Part shown: piece by piece, positions 34,150-43,187 of the stretch
Layout: every line of letters begins with the position of its first letter
How positions within the stretch are numbered: the stretch's first letter is position 1
NCBI GenBank assembly: GCA_036557785.1
Contig: DATBGZ010000017.1
Coordinates: forward strand, 34,973 to 98,972
Reading direction: 5' to 3'
From: DATBGZ01 sp036557785
GTDB taxonomy: Bacteria > Actinomycetota > Actinomycetes > Mycobacteriales > Micromonosporaceae
DNA: 64,000 nucleotides
The notes under the pieces: model-generated
Told to the model about the DNA's origin: nothing
What the model saw: only the letters and a program-made list of their open reading frames with translations
Databases searched by the model: none
Made by a program: the position numbers and the translations under genes

Positions 34150-34598
34150 GGTGCCCTCCCCGGGATGACTGCCGGAAGCTCGAGCGCCGCAGTGGCGACG
34201 ACGTGCGGGTAGCGCCGGGCCAACCGCCGGACCAGCGTGGTCGCGGTGACGTCGGCCGCCACGAAGCGACCCGCGCTGGCGACGTCGACCCGTTCAGCCA
34301 GCGCCCGCCAGTGCCGGGCCAGGTGCCACGGTCGCAGCACGGCCAGGATGGCTCGCCTCAGCCAGCCCGGGACGAGCCGGGCCAGCAGCGGGTCCATGTC
34401 GCTGTGCTGGAGCGCGTGCACGTCGAGCCCGCGATCCGCCTGCGCCGTCCCGTCACGCCAGAACGCCGTGACGGCGGCGTCGTCCGGGAGGACGAGCCGG
34501 ACGCCGACGCCCGCGTCGAGGAGTTGGGCGACGTACCGCATCGCCCGTTCGGACCTGCTCCCCAGGCACACGACGAGATAAGGGCCCGCTCCGGTCAC
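34146..34598 (-). CDS. Small protein of unknown function
   Basis: A 150-residue protein that I do not recognise. The start YLVVCLGSRSERAMRYVAQLLDAGVGVRLVLPDD reads like the first beta-alpha-beta unit of a Rossmann or GT-B fold. The middle is Arg/Leu-rich (VPGWLRRAILAVLRPWHLARHWR), possibly an amphipathic membrane-binding helix, and the end is hydrophobic. Both ends overlap its neighbours by 4 bp (ATGA), so it is translated in step with the GT4 gene before it and the dehydrogenase after it. It may be the N-terminal half of a glycosyltransferase whose C-terminal half was lost, or an accessory subunit. Confidence 0.65.
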   Translation of the reverse strand: MTGAGPYLVVCLGSRSERAMRYVAQLLDAGVGVRLVLPDDAAVTAFWRDGTAQADRGLDVHALQHSDMDPLLARLVPGWLRRAILAVLRPWHLARHWRALAERVDVASAGRFVAADVTATTLVRRLARRYPHVVATAALELPAVIPGRAP

Positions 34599-35971
34599 TG
34601 AGACTCGTCCCGGTCATCTGGGTAGCCAGCGATCTCCCGCAGGCGGCGCTCGAAGGGGTCGAGCACCCGGTCGCGCCGGAAGGTGGCGGCGTGTTCGCGT
34701 GCCTGCAGTCGCTGCTGCGGCGTGAGGTCGCGGGCCGCATGCGCGGCCTTGGCCATCGCCTTGGCGATCGACGCGACGTCGAGCCCGCCGGGGTCGAACC
34801 AGAGCGGGTAGCCCTGCAGAACGTCGCGTGCCGCGATCTCCGTAGTATGCACGGAGACGATCGGCTGGCCGGTGGCCATGTACTCGAATACCTTCCCCGT
34901 AGTGACGTAGCGGCCACCCGAGGTCATGAACACCAGGACGTCGCTGTCACGGTACACAGTAGACACTTCCGGCTTGGGCACGGGGCCGTGGTAGTACATC
35001 GCTGTGGCGGCCGCTTCGTCGAGCAGTTCGCGCACTGCCAACGCGCTGCCGTGGGACTCGTGGAAGTAACTCAGGTATCCGTAGAGATGCAGCTCGGCAC
35101 CGGCCATGACGGGGTCCCGGCGTGCGAGCTGGAAGGCCTCAGCGAGTTGCTCGATCGGTTGCCCGGCGATAAGCGTGCCGAGGAAAGTGAAGCGCAGCGG
35201 TCGAGCCGCACTCGCTGTCTCGTCGAGGGTGCGCGGTTCGCCCGCCGGCACCGCCTCGAGCAGGTCGGCATCCCAGCCATTGAGGACCACGAGCATCCGC
35301 TCGGCGACCTCCGGATACCGCTGAGCGTGCCACTCCCGTTGGCCTTCGTTGACGAACGCCACCGCCGCTGCGCGCGACAGCACGCGCCGCTCCCACCGCC
35401 AGGCGACGTGGTCGTCCGGGAGCGCGGGACGGTCGTGAAACTGGTCGAGGGTCCAGGAGTCGCGATAGTCCAGCACGTACGGCACGCCGGCCAACCGGTT
35501 GAGCAGCCAGGCCGCCGCGAACGACGAGTACGGGTTGCCCGTCGCCAGCACGAGGTCGAACCGCCGTCGGGCGTGGCGACGAAGGCCACGGATCACGCTG
35601 GTGAGTCCCCACGAGGCGTACTGGTCCGGGAGCAGATGCCGCCGGCCCCATCGGTGCAGCTTCTGGGCCACCACCGGAAAGTTGGCCCGGAAGCGGCTGA
35701 ATCGACGCACGTCGCGTTCCCAGGCGTAGTAGCGCATGCTGGGCCGCTCCACGCGCACGCGCGGGTCGACCGTGCCGGCGAGTGCCTCGTCGAACGAGCC
35801 GGTCATGTCGTGCAGGAAGCGGGTCGGTGCGGTCGCCACGGTGACGTCCCAGCCGCGCCCTACCAGGTGGTTGGCGGTCGCTCTCGCCCTGTAAACGCCG
35901 CTGCCTCGCGATGGTGGGAAGAAGAAGGCCAGGTAGAGCACGCGCGGGGCGCGTACGTCACGGGGACCCAT
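34595..35971 (-). CDS. GT4-family glycosyltransferase
   Basis: A 458-residue GT-B enzyme started at the ATG at 35971, which overlaps the oxidoreductase gene by 14 bp; the longer open frame upstream is a shadow of that gene. It shows the YLAFFFPPSRGSGVYRARATANHLV start, VLDYRDSWTLDQF, VFVNEGQREWH, a glycine-rich FTFLGTLIAGQPIEQL donor strand and KVFEYMATGQPIVSVH near the E-x7-E position. This is the pattern of WbuB/GumH-like transferases. It lies inside a five-gene coupled operon that also makes the amino-uronic acid donor, so it may transfer that sugar. Confidence 0.86.
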   Translation of the reverse strand: MGPRDVRAPRVLYLAFFFPPSRGSGVYRARATANHLVGRGWDVTVATAPTRFLHDMTGSFDEALAGTVDPRVRVERPSMRYYAWERDVRRFSRFRANFPVVAQKLHRWGRRHLLPDQYASWGLTSVIRGLRRHARRRFDLVLATGNPYSSFAAAWLLNRLAGVPYVLDYRDSWTLDQFHDRPALPDDHVAWRWERRVLSRAAAVAFVNEGQREWHAQRYPEVAERMLVVLNGWDADLLEAVPAGEPRTLDETASAARPLRFTFLGTLIAGQPIEQLAEAFQLARRDPVMAGAELHLYGYLSYFHESHGSALAVRELLDEAAATAMYYHGPVPKPEVSTVYRDSDVLVFMTSGGRYVTTGKVFEYMATGQPIVSVHTTEIAARDVLQGYPLWFDPGGLDVASIAKAMAKAAHAARDLTPQQRLQAREHAATFRRDRVLDPFERRLREIAGYPDDRDESQ

Positions 35972-37046
35972 CACGGTGCCTAGGCTGATCCATGGCGGTC
36001 TCGGACGGGCGCGGACCGGGCACGAGACCGCCCGCAGGGCCCGAGCCGTGCAGGCCCACGGTGAGGCCCGCGCGGGCGGACGCGAGTACAGCCGCCGACA
36101 CCTGGACGGTGTGCAGGCCCTGTCGAAGTGTGACGATGCCGTCGGGCTTGCCCTCGACCGCGTCACGGAAGCGCTCATGCTCGACCAGCAACGGTTCCCG
36201 CTTCGGGATGGCGTACCGGATCATGTCACCCTCGGCGACGCCCCGGAACGCGCGCAGCGCCTCCCACTCGGTGTCGATCGCACTGTTGGCGTAGAACGTG
36301 AGGTCCGCGTGCAGGGTGTCCGCCACGAAGCAGCCCTTCTCGCCGGTGATGACCGTCGAGCGCTCCTTCAGCGGGCTGAGCCAGTTGACTAGGTGGTTGA
36401 CGACCGTGCCGTTGGTGAGCTGGCCGACGACTACCACCATGTCCTCGTGCGGCCGCCCGCTGCGTGAGACCGTGTGCGCGGTGACCGTCGCGTAGTCGCT
36501 GCCCGTGACCCAGGTGGTGAGGTCGATGTCGTGCGTCGCGAGATCCATGATCACACCGACATCCGCGATGCGGTGGGGGAACGGCCCCTGCCGGCGGGTG
36601 ACCACCTGGAACACCTCGCCCAGCTCACCCGCTTCGAGGCGCGCACGCAGGCTGAGCAGGGCCGGGTTGTACCGCTCGATGTGGCCGACCGCGCCGACGA
36701 GCCCGCGCGACTCGAACGCGTCGACGAGACGCTGCGCCCCGTCGACGGTGGAGGCGAGCGGCTTCTCCACCAGCGCCGCAACGCCGGCTTCGGCCAGCGC
36801 CAGGGCGATCGGTTCGTGCAGGGCGGTCGGGCTGGCCACCACGGCATAGTCGATGCCCAGCGCGATGAGTTCCGCCACGCTCGCCACCACGGGGACACCG
36901 CGCGCGCCACCGGCCGGGTCGCCGGCTGGGTCGGCGACCGCGACCAACTCGACACCCGGCAGCGACGATAGGACCCGTGCGTGGTTGCGCCCCATCGCAC
37001 CCACGCCGATCAGCCCGGCGCGAAGCGGCGATGTCCGCCCCATCAC
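35958..37046 (-). CDS. Gfo/Idh/MocA family NAD-dependent oxidoreductase (WbpB/WlbA-like)
   Basis: A 362-residue protein with an N-terminal Rossmann domain (AGLIGVGAMGRNHARVL, 10-26), the conserved EKP motif at 94-96 (LVEKPLAST) and the DLATHDIDLTTWV block with the catalytic histidine. WbpB/WlbA oxidise the 3-OH of UDP-GlcNAcA before transamination. The gene is coupled to an aminotransferase (ATGA overlap), as WbpB is to WbpE in function. A proline-rich tail follows residue 335. The family assignment is firm; the substrate is inferred from context. Confidence 0.85.
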   Translation of the reverse strand: MMGRTSPLRAGLIGVGAMGRNHARVLSSLPGVELVAVADPAGDPAGGARGVPVVASVAELIALGIDYAVVASPTALHEPIALALAEAGVAALVEKPLASTVDGAQRLVDAFESRGLVGAVGHIERYNPALLSLRARLEAGELGEVFQVVTRRQGPFPHRIADVGVIMDLATHDIDLTTWVTGSDYATVTAHTVSRSGRPHEDMVVVVGQLTNGTVVNHLVNWLSPLKERSTVITGEKGCFVADTLHADLTFYANSAIDTEWEALRAFRGVAEGDMIRYAIPKREPLLVEHERFRDAVEGKPDGIVTLRQGLHTVQVSAAVLASARAGLTVGLHGSGPAGGLVPGPRPSETAMDQPRHRDGSP

Positions 37047-38155
37047 GCCACCGCTGATCCGGCCAGCGCGTTGGTCGCCGTGGCGATCCGATCGAGGTCG
37101 TTCTGGGTCAGCCCGGGGTAGACCGGGAGCGACAGAACCTCGGCTGCGGCCCGCTCCGTCTCCCGAAGGTCCCAGGGCCTCGGGCGGCCCTCGGCGTCCA
37201 CGTACGGGCGCAGGCTGTGGACGGGCGTGGGGTAGTAAACAGCCGAGCCGACCCCCGCGTCCCGCAACCGCTGCTGAGCCTCGTCCCGGTTCGTCACGCG
37301 GATCGTGTACTGGTGGTACGAGTGGCGCGCGCCATCGGCGACCGGCGGGGTCACCACACCGGCCAGGTTCGAGTCGAAGAACTTCGCGTTCTCCTGGCGG
37401 GCCGCGACGAAGCCGGCGAGGCGGCCCAACTGGACGCGCCCGACCGCGGCCGCCACGTCAGTGAGCCGCATGTTCGCGCCGACGATCTCGTTGGCGTACC
37501 GCTGCTCCATGCCCTGGTTTCGCAGCAGACGCAGGGTCCGGGCGAGCTGGGCATCGTCAGTGGCGATCATGCCGCCCTCAAGGGAGTGCATGTTCTTGGT
37601 CGGGTAGAAGCTGAAGCAGCCGGCGACCCCAAAGGTGGCCACGGCGCGTCCGCCGAGCATCGCACCGTGCGCCTGGGCCGCGTCCTCCACGATGGCAAGG
37701 CCGTGCCGCTGCGCAAGCATCCCGATCCGGTCCATGTCGGCGGGGTGGCCGTAGAGATGGACCGGCATGATCGCCCGGGTGCGCGGCCCGATTAGGCTGC
37801 CAACCGCGTCGGGGTCCAGGCAGAAGCTGCCCCGTTCGATGTCGGCGAAGACCGGCGTGGCACCGACCAGGCGGACCGCGTTCGCGGTGGCGGCGAAGGT
37901 GAAGGAGGGGACGATCACCTCATCGCCGGGCCCCAGCCCGAGAGCAAGCAGCGTCAGGTGCAGTGCGGAGGTGCCGGAGTTCACCGCTACACAGTGACGA
38001 CCATCGACGAGCTCGGAGAACTCGGCCTCGAAGGCCGCTACCTCAGGGCCCTGCACCACGTTGCCCGACCGGAGCACCCGGACCGCGGCGTCGATCTCCG
38101 CGTCGCCAATGACGGGGCGGGCGGCAGGGATGGGGGGCAATGTTCCGCTGCTCAC
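37043..38155 (-). CDS. DegT/DnrJ/EryC1 sugar aminotransferase (WbpE-like)
   Basis: A 370-residue PLP enzyme. The GTG at 38155 is the start because an AGGAGGT site lies 5 nt upstream of it; the ATG at 38194 has none. HCVAVNSGTSALHLTL binds the PLP phosphate, EDAAQAHGA (157-165) holds the ring-binding residues, and the Schiff-base lysine is K187 in FSFYPTKNMHSLEGG. The ALRPYVDAEGR-type C-terminal region is conserved. Family members aminate keto-sugar nucleotides; next to the WbpB-like gene, the 3-keto-GlcNAcA substrate of WbpE is most likely. It is the first gene of the operon, with a 218-bp divergent region before the next GT4 gene. Confidence 0.9.
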   Translation of the reverse strand: MSSGTLPPIPAARPVIGDAEIDAAVRVLRSGNVVQGPEVAAFEAEFSELVDGRHCVAVNSGTSALHLTLLALGLGPGDEVIVPSFTFAATANAVRLVGATPVFADIERGSFCLDPDAVGSLIGPRTRAIMPVHLYGHPADMDRIGMLAQRHGLAIVEDAAQAHGAMLGGRAVATFGVAGCFSFYPTKNMHSLEGGMIATDDAQLARTLRLLRNQGMEQRYANEIVGANMRLTDVAAAVGRVQLGRLAGFVAARQENAKFFDSNLAGVVTPPVADGARHSYHQYTIRVTNRDEAQQRLRDAGVGSAVYYPTPVHSLRPYVDAEGRPRPWDLRETERAAAEVLSLPVYPGLTQNDLDRIATATNALAGSAVA

Positions 38156-38160
38156 GCGGT

Positions 38161-38167
38161 ACCTCCT
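38161..38167 (-). promoter_or_regulatory. Ribosome binding site of the WbpE-like aminotransferase
   Basis: On the minus strand AGGAGGT is followed by 5 nt and the GTG at 38155. It is one of the clearest Shine-Dalgarno sequences in the window and sets the start. Confidence 0.65.
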
Positions 38168-38373
38168 ACTCGCCGAAAGGCGGGCTGGATCCAACGGAAT
38201 CCGAAGCTTACCGGAACGTCCTGAACGGCTCGTGGGCGGCGCGCGACAAGATCCACCAATCGTGCCGAGTCTCGCCGCCCGGCTCCGTGCCCGGCCGCGT
38301 CAGCCGTATATGATCCACGCGGGACTGACGCCGCTCCTGCGTCCTTCCGGTCTCGCACAGCCTGACCGATGGA

Positions 38374-40122
38374 GTGAGACAGATCATAGCCAGGTCTGCC
38401 CGCCACGACGTGGCGATGCTCACCGACTTCCGTTATCCGGGAGGAAACTCCTCCGCGGTGGTCGCCGAGATCCGAGCCCAGGCTCGTGCCGGGCTCTCCA
38501 CGGTGCTGGTCCAGATCCCGTCCCCTCACCTGCGCCCGACCCGGCCGTTCCACGGCGGGGTCGTCGACTGCCTGCGCGCCGGCGACGCCGAACTCGCGGT
38601 CGAGGGCGACACCGTCTCGGCCCGGGTTCTGGTGATCCGGCAACCCCGGATCTTCACCCGGGACATCCCTCGGCTTCCTCACCTCGAGGCCGACGAGATC
38701 GTGATGATCGTCAACCAGACCCCACGCGACATCGTCACGGGCAGCCTCTACTACGACCTGGACGAGGTCCGCGAACGGGTGGAGGCGCGCTTCGGCGGCC
38801 GGGTGCGCTGGGTCGGCATCAGCCCGGCGACCCGGGATGAGGTGCTGGCAACCCGGCCGGACTTCCCGCTAGCCGACACGGACTGGCACGAGATCATCGC
38901 CGTCGATGACTGGCGCACGGACCGCTCGACGCCAGTCGATGTCGTTCCGGTCATAGGCCGGCATAGCCGACCCGATCCCAAGAAGTGGCCCGGGACCGCG
39001 CAGGAAATCCTCGCCGCGTATCCGGCGACGCCGGAGGTTAAGGTGCGGATCCTCGGTGGTGCCGAGCCCGCCACGGAGCTCATCGGTCACACACCCGAGT
39101 CGTGGCAGGTGTTGCCCTTCGGATTCGTCGACCCAGCGACGTTCCTGCGAAGCATCGACTTCTTCGTATACTTCCATGACCCGGGCTTGGTGGAGGCGTT
39201 CGGGCGCACCGTGCTGGAGGCGATGGCCAGCGGCGCACCCGCCATCCTGCCCGCGACCTTCCAGCCTCTGTTCCAGGACGCTGCGATCTACGCCACGCCG
39301 GGCGAGGTCGCCAGGCTCGTGCGGGATCTTCATCGGGACTGGCCGCGCTACCTGAAGATCTCTGAGCGCGCGCGGTCTTTCGTCGAGCAACGGTTCGGTC
39401 CCGAATCACACATCGAGCGGCTGCGTGCGCTCGGTGTCACGTCAGGCGGCACCGAGACGTCCCCCGCCGCCGCGCGAGGGCGCCCGGCTCTCGACTACGG
39501 CCGCATCGGCGGGCTCGATCCGACCGCGCGGTCGCAGCGCCAGCTGGCCGCGGCCGCCGAGTGGATCCACGCGCTGGAGTCGGAGCGGGACCGGTGGCGG
39601 GAGCTGCACGCGGCCGTGCTCGTCGAGCTCGAGTCGATGCGGGCGCGGACAGCCCGTGCCAGAGGACGGCGGATGCTGCGCGGCGTTCGGCACCCGAGGG
39701 CCGTGCTACGCCAAGTCGTGGGGGCCCTGCGTCGGCGCTCGCGGCGCCTTCCCGTCGCCCCTGCGAAACGGCTGGTGCGTCAGCGCCGGGCCTGTGCCTA
39801 CCTCGCCTTCGATGTCGAGCCGTCCGGTTTGCGGACGCTGGCGCGGCTCGCGGCACAAGCGGCGTTGGTGGCGGGCGACCACTATCCTGTCATCGTCACC
39901 GGCCGCGACGAGTTCGGTGACCTCGGCGAGGCAGGCGTCGCGTTCGAGTACGTGCCGGGCAGGTCCGCCGGGCAGCCGTCGGGCGGCGCTGCCGACGCCG
40001 AGCGGCTCGGGCGCCTAGCCCAGGTGCTGGAGGTGTACGAGCCGGCCAGGACGGTCATCGTCTCCGCTCCCCACCTACCCAACTTCGCGGAACTTCTCGC
40101 CATCCACGCGGCCCGGTCCTGA
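38374..40122 (+). CDS. GT4-like glycosyltransferase with C-terminal extension
   Basis: A 582-residue protein from a GTG. Residues 1-350 form a GT4-like enzyme: MLTDFRYPGGNSSAVVAEI (15-33), VPVIGRHSRPDPKKWPGT, VRILGGAEPA, and the donor-site DPGLVEAFGRTVLEAMASGAPAILP with the E-x7-E pattern. Residues 395-450 include a charged, probably coiled segment (EWIHALESERDRWRELHAA). The last 130 residues are basic and unassigned. A TATGAT hexamer lies at about 38309-38314 in the 218-bp gap upstream, a weak promoter hint. It heads the plus-strand run that ends with the acetyltransferase at 44617. The donor is unknown. Confidence 0.83.
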   Translation: MRQIIARSARHDVAMLTDFRYPGGNSSAVVAEIRAQARAGLSTVLVQIPSPHLRPTRPFHGGVVDCLRAGDAELAVEGDTVSARVLVIRQPRIFTRDIPRLPHLEADEIVMIVNQTPRDIVTGSLYYDLDEVRERVEARFGGRVRWVGISPATRDEVLATRPDFPLADTDWHEIIAVDDWRTDRSTPVDVVPVIGRHSRPDPKKWPGTAQEILAAYPATPEVKVRILGGAEPATELIGHTPESWQVLPFGFVDPATFLRSIDFFVYFHDPGLVEAFGRTVLEAMASGAPAILPATFQPLFQDAAIYATPGEVARLVRDLHRDWPRYLKISERARSFVEQRFGPESHIERLRALGVTSGGTETSPAAARGRPALDYGRIGGLDPTARSQRQLAAAAEWIHALESERDRWRELHAAVLVELESMRARTARARGRRMLRGVRHPRAVLRQVVGALRRRSRRLPVAPAKRLVRQRRACAYLAFDVEPSGLRTLARLAAQAALVAGDHYPVIVTGRDEFGDLGEAGVAFEYVPGRSAGQPSGGAADAERLGRLAQVLEVYEPARTVIVSAPHLPNFAELLAIHAARS

Positions 40123-40153
40123 ACCATCCAAAATGCTCCGCATGCCCGCGCGG

Positions 40154-40159
40154 TAGGCT
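40154..40159 (+). promoter_or_regulatory. Candidate -10 element for a leaderless transcript
   Basis: TAGGCT lies 7 nt before the GTG at 40167, the spacing of actinobacterial leaderless promoters. No good -35 is visible, so this remains weak. Confidence 0.25.
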
Positions 40160-40166
40160 CCCGTCC

Positions 40167-42092
40167 GTGCTTTCGGGCGCCCACAAGACACAGCCAGCCC
40201 GGATGGGTTTGGGTACTGACGACGACGCCGTCGGCTCGCCTGCCCGGCACCGGAGGCGCTCGAGTTACGGCCCTACGTGGCTGCCCCGGCTGACCGCCGG
40301 TGGTGCAGGGTTGGCGGCCGTGGTGTGGGCCGTGGCGGCCGTCCTCACCGCCGGCCATGGGCTGGACATCACCGACGAGGGCTACTACCTGCTCTCGTAC
40401 AGATGGTGGAACACCAACCTGTACACCTACACGGGTGCCCAGTACTTCTATGGGCCGGTCTTCCAGCTTCTGGGCTACGACATCGCTGGTCTCCGGCTCT
40501 TCCGGCTGCTCACGGTCATCGTGGCGCACACGGTCTTCGGCTGGGCTTTCCTGCGGTGGCTCAGAGGCCACCGGCCATCGGCGACCCCGAGCATCTGGTG
40601 GGAGGTCGCGGGCACCGCAGCGATCGTCGCCAGCGGTGGCATGGTCTACGGCTGGCTTCCGCTCAGCCCGGGGTACAACGACATCTCTCTCTTGGGCGCT
40701 CTTCTGGCCGCAGCGGTTGTGCTGCGTGTCGCGAGAGAAGCAGAGCGTGGTAGGCCAGTCCCGCTCTGGGTGCCTGCCAGCCTCGGCCCGCTCGCGGTGG
40801 TGATGCTGCTGGCGAAATGGCCCTCGTCCGCGCTCTCGTTAACGGTGGTTGGGATAGTCCTGCTCGTCGTGGTCTGGCCACGGGGGCGCCGAGAACGTCT
40901 GCGCGCCACGGGTGCGGCCGCTGGCGCGACGCTGGTCACGATCGCGGTGGTGCACGTGTTCGTGGTTCCGTTGACCGACGCGCTGCCGCCGATGATGGCG
41001 GTCAACCGGGCGGTGGCGGCGGACACGAACTCGCCCACCGACCTGCTGCAGATGTACGCGGTCAAGGCAGAACTGTTGCTCAAGCAGGTCGTTCGCACGC
41101 ACCTGGTCCTATTGCTCGCGGCCACGGTCGTGCCCTTGCTGAAGGGCCGGCGGCTGCGATGGCTCGCCTTCGGCATCCTCGCGGTCGGCGTGGCCGACTC
41201 GGCACGCCGGGTGATCCTCGGCCACGGGGTTCGCGGCGGGACCGTCAACCTCACCCGGTTCCCGATTGTCATCACCGCCGGGCTTCTCGCCATCGTCCTG
41301 GCCGCGGGCGCCGTCGTGGTGGCCGAACGCGTTGCCGCCCGCTCACGCCCCGACGTCGTGGCGACGCTCTCACCACTGGTACGGCGCGACGTTCGGGGCT
41401 GGGTCGTGCTCGCGATGCTCAGCGTGCTGCCGCTGACCCAGGCAGCAGGCACCGGCAACGCGCTGCACTACCTCGCGATCGGCGGCCTGGGCGCCTGGAT
41501 GGCCGTCGTCATCGCCGTCGTCACGGGAACCGACGCCCGCGCCACGGCCCGGGTCCTGACCGCCACGGTCGCGACCGGCATCGTGGTCTGCGCCACGCTC
41601 ATCAGCACCGACGCGCTGTGGAACCACCCGTATCGCACCGCCGGGCACGCCCAGACCACGACGACGGTGCCTGGGGTTGCGGCCCTGTCGTCGGTACGGC
41701 TTGATCCAGCAAGCGCGTCTGAGTACGGCGCCCTCTACGACATGCTCCGCCCATACATCGAGCCGCCCGGACGGGCCATCATGGCCTTCGACCGCATGCC
41801 GGGCCTCGTCCTGCTTCTCAACGGCCGCCCCGTGGGTGAGGCGTGGTACTCGGCCACGGATCCTCAGCGCACCGCAGCCGGCATCCGGCAGGCGTGCGCG
41901 ACCGCACAACCCTGGTGGGGCGACCGCGCGCCGATTCTGCTCTTCAACCGCCCGGTCACCAAGACCGAGACAGCGGCGCTAGAGTCGTGCGGGCTGACGT
42001 TCGCGACCGACTACCGTCTGCTCGCGCCCATTGACCAGACCCATGGACTTCAGGTCTACGTCCCCATCAATTCCACGGACGGACACGCATGA
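40167..42092 (+). CDS. GT-C fold membrane glycosyltransferase (GtrC-like role)
   Basis: A 641-residue membrane protein with about 11-12 hydrophobic helices (for example LAAVVWAVAAVLTAGHG, VVMLLAKWPSSALSLTVVGIVLLVVV, FPIVITAGLLAIVLAAGAVVV). The acidic DITDEGYYLLS motif in the first extracytoplasmic loop is typical of GT-C enzymes, which take sugars from polyprenyl phosphates outside the membrane. The last 130 residues form a soluble outer domain. The next gene overlaps by 4 bp and encodes a polyprenyl-phosphate GT2, the usual partner. It probably decorates the exported polymer. An oligosaccharide polymerase is an alternative reading. Confidence 0.78.
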   Translation: MLSGAHKTQPARMGLGTDDDAVGSPARHRRRSSYGPTWLPRLTAGGAGLAAVVWAVAAVLTAGHGLDITDEGYYLLSYRWWNTNLYTYTGAQYFYGPVFQLLGYDIAGLRLFRLLTVIVAHTVFGWAFLRWLRGHRPSATPSIWWEVAGTAAIVASGGMVYGWLPLSPGYNDISLLGALLAAAVVLRVAREAERGRPVPLWVPASLGPLAVVMLLAKWPSSALSLTVVGIVLLVVVWPRGRRERLRATGAAAGATLVTIAVVHVFVVPLTDALPPMMAVNRAVAADTNSPTDLLQMYAVKAELLLKQVVRTHLVLLLAATVVPLLKGRRLRWLAFGILAVGVADSARRVILGHGVRGGTVNLTRFPIVITAGLLAIVLAAGAVVVAERVAARSRPDVVATLSPLVRRDVRGWVVLAMLSVLPLTQAAGTGNALHYLAIGGLGAWMAVVIAVVTGTDARATARVLTATVATGIVVCATLISTDALWNHPYRTAGHAQTTTTVPGVAALSSVRLDPASASEYGALYDMLRPYIEPPGRAIMAFDRMPGLVLLLNGRPVGEAWYSATDPQRTAAGIRQACATAQPWWGDRAPILLFNRPVTKTETAALESCGLTFATDYRLLAPIDQTHGLQVYVPINSTDGHA

Positions 42093-43183
42093 CGCACTCG
42101 TACCCGTATCGGGCCGGTACCGACCGGCCGCTCGTCTCTATCGTGGTGCCAGCGCTGGACGAAGCCGCGAGCGTGCCCGGCCTCATCCAGCGCTTCGGTG
42201 AGCTGGCCGCCCTCCATCCGCGCTACGACTTTGAGTTCATCGTGGTCGATGACGGGTCGACGGACGGCACCGCCAACCTCGTTCTGGCGCATGCAGGCCC
42301 GGACCACCGGACCACCGTGGTCCGGTTAGCGCGCACCTTCGGCTCGCATTACGCCATCTCGGCTGGCTTCGCGGAGTGCCGGGGCGACTGCGCGATCGTG
42401 CTCGGTGCCGACCTGCAGGAGCCGCCGAGCCTGGTTACCGACTTTCTCGCAAACTGGGAGAACGGGGCGCACGTGGTCTGGGGGGTACGGCGCACCCGGT
42501 CCGGCCGTTCCCGCCAGCGGGAGCTGGCGTCGCGAGCGTTCTCGGTGCTGTTCACGAGGTACGCCAAGCTCGCGAACTACCCCCCTGAAGGACCGTCGGG
42601 GGTGCTCGCCGACCGGTGCGTAATCGATGAACTTGCGCGCATGCCCGAGCACAACCGCAACGTGCTCGCTCTGATCGCGTGGTTGGGGTTCACCCAGACC
42701 CGGGTCGACTACGACCAGGTGCCACGCAAGCATGGGAAGTCACGGTGGACGAAGCGCAAGATGGTCAAGCTGGCTGTCGACTCGATGATTCAGTTCTCGT
42801 CTATGCCGCTGCGGCTGTTCACCTTCGGCGGGATCGGCGTCGCGGTGGCTGGTCTGGTGTACGCGGTGACGTTGGTCGTGCGCGCCTTCCTAGGGGTGGG
42901 AACGCCGTCCGGTTGGCCGACGGTGCTGGTGGTACTGCTCGTGCTCGGCGGCATGCAGCTCAGCGTTGTTGGCATCATCGGTGAGTATCTGTGGCGGGCG
43001 GTCGAGGAGTCACGACAGCGGCCGCTGTTCGTCGTGCGTGACGTGCGGGTCGTAGGCAAGGCCGATGGGGTCCCGGTGTCACCGCGGCAAGGTCGCCACG
43101 CGCCGGGAATCCACGCCCCGATCGCGGAGCGAGCATCGGTCGGCATCGGCCACCAGTCATCGGTGAGCGACGAAAGGGTATGA
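42089..43183 (+). CDS. Polyprenyl-phosphate GT2 (GtrB/DPM1-like)
   Basis: A 364-residue protein. The GT2 domain has VSIVVPALDEAASV (16-29), IVVDDGSTDGT and the ADLQEPP motif (107-113) of the dolichyl/undecaprenyl-phosphate sugar synthases. KHGKSRWTKRKM leads into two C-terminal helices (about 235-255 and 270-295) ending in GEYLWRAVEESRQRP, as in GtrB. It makes an undecaprenyl-phosphate sugar on the inner face. The GT-C gene upstream (ATGA overlap) and the GtrA-like gene at 45884 would complete the flip-and-transfer system. The 50-residue polar tail is extra. Confidence 0.92.
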   Translation: MTHSYPYRAGTDRPLVSIVVPALDEAASVPGLIQRFGELAALHPRYDFEFIVVDDGSTDGTANLVLAHAGPDHRTTVVRLARTFGSHYAISAGFAECRGDCAIVLGADLQEPPSLVTDFLANWENGAHVVWGVRRTRSGRSRQRELASRAFSVLFTRYAKLANYPPEGPSGVLADRCVIDELARMPEHNRNVLALIAWLGFTQTRVDYDQVPRKHGKSRWTKRKMVKLAVDSMIQFSSMPLRLFTFGGIGVAVAGLVYAVTLVVRAFLGVGTPSGWPTVLVVLLVLGGMQLSVVGIIGEYLWRAVEESRQRPLFVVRDVRVVGKADGVPVSPRQGRHAPGIHAPIAERASVGIGHQSSVSDERV

Positions 43184-43187
43184 CCGC

